Under the pieces are notes generated by a model. That model saw nothing but the letters and a program-made list of their open reading frames with translations. It was not told the origin of the DNA and did no database searches. Source: CAZJYC01 sp964550165 (lineage in GTDB: Bacteria > Acidobacteriota > Aminicenantia > Aminicenantales > Aminicenantaceae). From it: 7,879 nt of DNA. Each line of letters starts with the position of its first letter. Position 1 is the stretch's first letter. Position numbers and translations under genes: made by a program. This document shows, piece after piece, positions 4,965 through 7,879 of the stretch. Location of the stretch: contig CAZJYC010000094.1 of assembly GCA_964550165.1 (NCBI GenBank), forward strand, positions 1 through 7,879. The letters are read 5' to 3'.

Positions 4965-7646
4965 ATGAGCAAATGGAACCTTGGCAAAAAGGCTTTTTTT
5001 CTGGTTATAGCCGCCTTCTTGAGCTTGAACATCACCCACTGCGGCAAGAAAGCGAGCTATGATGCTCTTCCGGCCTACAAGAACCCGGCTCTTTCCATGG
5101 AGGAAAGAGTGAATGACTTGGTCTCAAGGATGACGCTCGAGGAGAAGATATCGCAAATGGTCCACAGCGCCGCGGCCATAGATCGTCTCGATGTCCCGCA
5201 GTACAACTGGTGGAATGAGTGCCTGCATGGCGTGGCCCGGGCCGGACTGGCCACTGTCTTTCCCCAGTCCATCGGGCTTGCCGCCACCTGGGATACAGAA
5301 CTCATGCACCGCGCGGCCACAGCCATCTCGGACGAGGCGAGGGCCAAGCACCACGAATTTGTCCGCCGCGGCAAAAGAGGGATTTACCAGGGGTTGACCT
5401 TCTGGTCTCCGAATATCAACATTTTTCGCGACCCGCGCTGGGGAAGAGGAATGGAAACCTACGGCGAAGACCCTTATCTGACCGCAAGAATGGGAGTCGC
5501 CTTTGTCAAAGGCCTGCAGGGCCATGACCCAAAATATCTCAAACTCGTGTCAACGCCCAAGCATTTTGCCGTGCACAGCGGCCCAGAGCCTGACCGCCAT
5601 AGCTTTGATGCGCGAACAGATGAACGAGACCTTAGGGAGACCTACCTGCCTCACTTTAAGGCCTGTATCGAGGAGGCCAAAGCCTATTCTGTGATGTGCG
5701 CCTACAACAGGTACGAAGGCGAGGCCTGCTGCGGCAGCAACAGTCTTTTGACAGAAATCCTGAGAGACGAATGGGGCTTTGAAGGCTATGTCGTCTCCGA
5801 CTGCAGCGCCATCAGGGACATCTATGAGGGACACAATATCGTCCAGACCTCGCCTGAAGCTTCTGCCCTGGGAATAAAAGCCGGATGCGACCTGAATTGC
5901 GGCAGCGAGTACAAAAGCCTTGTTGAAGCTGTCCAAAAAGGATTGATCAGCGAGGAAGAGGTCGATATCTCTGTGAAAAGGCTTTTCAGAGCCAGGTTTA
6001 AGCTCGGCCTGTTTGACCCTCCGGAAAAGGTTGCCTACACAAAAATTCCTTATTCGGTTGTGGACTGCAAAGAGCACAGAAACCTGGCCCTGGAAGCGGC
6101 AAGAAAGTCCATCGTTCTTTTGAAAAACGAAAACAACCTCCTGCCTCTGAAAAAGGACCTCGGCGCGATTGCTGTCATCGGACCCAATGCCGACGATGTG
6201 GAGGTGCTTCTCGGCAACTACAACGGCAATCCTTCCCAGCCTGTCACTCCGGCTGAAGGCATCCGGGAGAAAGTCTCCTCAAAGACTAAAGTCTTTTACG
6301 CGCTCGGCTGCGAATGGGCTGAGAACATGCCATATCTGAAAGTCGTGCCTTCATCCGCCCTTTTCACAACTGGAGAAGGCCTGCGCCAGAACGGACTGAA
6401 AGCTGAATATTTTGCCGACCGAGATTTCAGCGGTGAGCCGGCCTTTACGCGCATCGACGAACAAATCGATTTTAACTGGTGGAATGGGGCGCCACGCAAG
6501 GATTTTGACGACGACAATTTCGGCGTCCGCTGGACGGGCGAGCTTGTTCCTCCTGTGACTGGAACCTACAACCTGGGAGCAGAGGGATTTAACGGATTCC
6601 GGGTTTATCTGGGTGACGAGCTCCTTGTCCGGTTTGACGGCAGGCATCATCCCCGAAAAACATACAAGACGGTTGAGCTTGAAGCCGGTCATCCTTATCC
6701 CTTAAAGGTCGAATTCTTCGAAAGGTCGGAGGATGCCCATATAAAACTTCTCTGGTCGGTGCCAGGCCAGCGTTATGAAAAAGAGGCAGTTGAGCGGGCC
6801 AAAGAGGCTGATGTGGTGATCATGGTCATGGGCCTCTCCGCACGGCTGGAAGGGGAGGAGATGGAGGTCAAGGTCGAGGGTTTCAAGGGAGGAGACCGCC
6901 TGGATTTGAACCTGCCGGCGATTCAGGAAAAGCTGCTCAAGACCATTCACGCTCTGGGAAAACCTGTGGTCCTCGTTCTGCTCAACGGCAGCGCCCTGGC
7001 TGTGAACTGGGCCAATGACAACATACCTGCTATCATCGAGGCCTGGTATCCGGGCCAGGCTTCAGGCCAGGCCATTGCCGACGTCCTGTTCGGGGATTTC
7101 AATCCGGGCGGAAGGCTCCCGGTCACTTTCTACCGGTCAGTAGACGATCTCCCGCCGTTCACGGATTACGCCCTGAAAGGCCGCACTTACCGCTATTTCG
7201 AAGGAGAGCCGCTCTATCCTTTCGGCTTCGGGCTCAGCTACACCCGCTTCAAGTACACAAATCTTGCAGTTCCCAAAATTGTTAAAGCCGGCCAGGAGAT
7301 GGCTGTTTCCGTGGATGTCGAGAATGCGGGCCAATTGGCAGGCGATGAGGTTGTTCAGCTCTATCTGACCGACATCGAGGCCTCTGTGCTTGTGCCCATC
7401 CGTTCCTTAAAAGGATTCCAGAGGATTCATCTCAAGCCAGGCGAGAAAAAAACAGTCCGATTCGTTTTAGCTCCAGAACAACTTTCTTTGATTGACGCCA
7501 ATGGCAATCGAGTCGTCGAGCCAGGAATGTTTGAAGCGGCGGTCGGAGGAAAGCAGCCCGGCTTTAAAGCGCCGGCCGATGCCTGGACAACAGAAGCCCT
7601 CACAGCTCAATTCGAGGTCAAGGGCCAGGCAGCTTTCAAAAAGTAA
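4965..7646 (+). CDS. Exported GH3 beta-xylosidase-like glycoside hydrolase with PA14 domain, probable lipoprotein
   Basis: This 893-aa enzyme probably releases xylose (or related sugars) from non-reducing ends of xylo-oligosaccharides outside the cytoplasm. Residues 1-26 form a signal peptide (MSKWNLGKK, a hydrophobic run, then Cys26 followed by GKK), suggesting lipid anchoring, although the residue before the Cys is His. The TIM-barrel domain (about 44-356) carries NWWNECLHGVAR, typical of the beta-xylosidase branch of GH3, RDPRWGRGMETYGEDP, the Lys199-His200 pair, and nucleophile Asp279 in VVSDCSAI. The alpha/beta sandwich begins near 373 (SIVLLKNENNLLPL) and is interrupted by a PA14 domain (about 477-602, GLKAEYF to LLWSVPG). 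It resumes with the acid/base region RLEGEEMEV (Glu629-Glu632 cluster). A C-terminal fibronectin III-like domain (about 776-864) carries GDEVVQLYL. No frameshift is seen. Beta-glucosidase or arabinosidase activity cannot be excluded. It is monocistronic here, behind its own promoter. Confidence 0.94.
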   Translation: MSKWNLGKKAFFLVIAAFLSLNITHCGKKASYDALPAYKNPALSMEERVNDLVSRMTLEEKISQMVHSAAAIDRLDVPQYNWWNECLHGVARAGLATVFPQSIGLAATWDTELMHRAATAISDEARAKHHEFVRRGKRGIYQGLTFWSPNINIFRDPRWGRGMETYGEDPYLTARMGVAFVKGLQGHDPKYLKLVSTPKHFAVHSGPEPDRHSFDARTDERDLRETYLPHFKACIEEAKAYSVMCAYNRYEGEACCGSNSLLTEILRDEWGFEGYVVSDCSAIRDIYEGHNIVQTSPEASALGIKAGCDLNCGSEYKSLVEAVQKGLISEEEVDISVKRLFRARFKLGLFDPPEKVAYTKIPYSVVDCKEHRNLALEAARKSIVLLKNENNLLPLKKDLGAIAVIGPNADDVEVLLGNYNGNPSQPVTPAEGIREKVSSKTKVFYALGCEWAENMPYLKVVPSSALFTTGEGLRQNGLKAEYFADRDFSGEPAFTRIDEQIDFNWWNGAPRKDFDDDNFGVRWTGELVPPVTGTYNLGAEGFNGFRVYLGDELLVRFDGRHHPRKTYKTVELEAGHPYPLKVEFFERSEDAHIKLLWSVPGQRYEKEAVERAKEADVVIMVMGLSARLEGEEMEVKVEGFKGGDRLDLNLPAIQEKLLKTIHALGKPVVLVLLNGSALAVNWANDNIPAIIEAWYPGQASGQAIADVLFGDFNPGGRLPVTFYRSVDDLPPFTDYALKGRTYRYFEGEPLYPFGFGLSYTRFKYTNLAVPKIVKAGQEMAVSVDVENAGQLAGDEVVQLYLTDIEASVLVPIRSLKGFQRIHLKPGEKKTVRFVLAPEQLSLIDANGNRVVEPGMFEAAVGGKQPGFKAPADAWTTEALTAQFEVKGQAAFKK

Positions 7647-7824
7647 ATCTCAATCATTTAACCGCCATCAGCTCTTCTGTGCTTCTCCCTAACTCTGAAA
7701 AAAGAAGTTATGAGGGAATAAGCCAGAGCATCCCGCTGAGATTTGGTCTCGCTTGTATCGCTTTCTTAATGGAAATATCAGAAAAATTTTAAGAGTTTAC
7801 GATAGAAACCGCAGTCACCTGAAT

Positions 7825-7844
7825 AAGCATCTTTTTTTCCGTGA
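7825..7844 (+). repeat. 20-nt direct repeat, copy 2, downstream of the GH3 gene
   Basis: AAGCATCTTTTTTTCCGTGA matches 19 of 20 positions of the copy at 2877-2896, in the same orientation. It sits 178 bases after the GH3 stop and 35 bases before the window end. Like copy 1, it may lie upstream of a gene, which would begin beyond the window. Confidence 0.5.
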
Positions 7845-7879
7845 AGGCAGATGATGATAAAAGCCAACTCTCACAGTGC

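Noticed and set aside
7686..7717. Hairpin TCCCT-AACT / AGTT-ATG-AGGGA after the GH3 gene, considered as a terminator
   Set aside because: Short stem with a 3-nt bulge, and no T-tract follows it.
7645..7744. 8-nt inverted repeat AAATCTCA (7645-7652) / TGAGATTT (7737-7744)
   Set aside because: The arms are 84 bases apart and short; chance is likely, and there is no associated gene or structure.

Overview
This is an ordinary-looking bacterial chromosomal stretch with four protein genes in separate transcription units and fairly roomy, AT-rich intergenic gaps (269, 154 and 504 bases). Strong Shine-Dalgarno sites, a lipoprotein-type leader and a sigma70-like promoter point to a bacterium. The gene set (bacterial tricorn protease, archaeal-type short peroxiredoxin, RraA-like protein, PA14-containing GH3 beta-xylosidase) suits a peptide- and polysaccharide-degrading heterotroph. 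Acidobacteriota or Candidatus Aminicenantes-type bacteria would fit, but that is a guess from gene style, not a demonstrated assignment.

Layout. Bases 1-2726 (+) hold the C-terminal ~85% of a tricorn-type protease: propeller repeats, a highly charged linker, then C1, PDZ and S41-type catalytic domains with the whole catalytic set visible. After a 269-base gap comes a 216-aa 1-Cys/ApTPx-like peroxiredoxin (2996-3646, +). It converges on an RraA-like/HMG-aldolase-fold protein (3801-4460, -). A 504-base divergent gap (4461-4964) then holds a good promoter overlapped by an inverted repeat, and a 182-nt imperfect palindrome that ends just before the ribosome binding site of the last gene. That gene, 4965-7646 (+), is an 893-aa exported, probably lipid-anchored GH3 beta-xylosidase-like enzyme. 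The last 233 bases hold no gene. They do contain a 20-nt sequence matching (19/20) one found upstream of the peroxiredoxin.

The genes do not form an operon or an obvious pathway. The tricorn homologue and the GH3 enzyme are both scavenging hydrolases, for peptides and xylo-oligosaccharides. The peroxiredoxin is general peroxide defence, and the RraA-like protein is probably a small metal-dependent aldolase/decarboxylase. I found no clear novel system. The most interesting material is non-coding: the palindromic element and promoter/operator architecture before the GH3 gene, and the repeated 20-mer.
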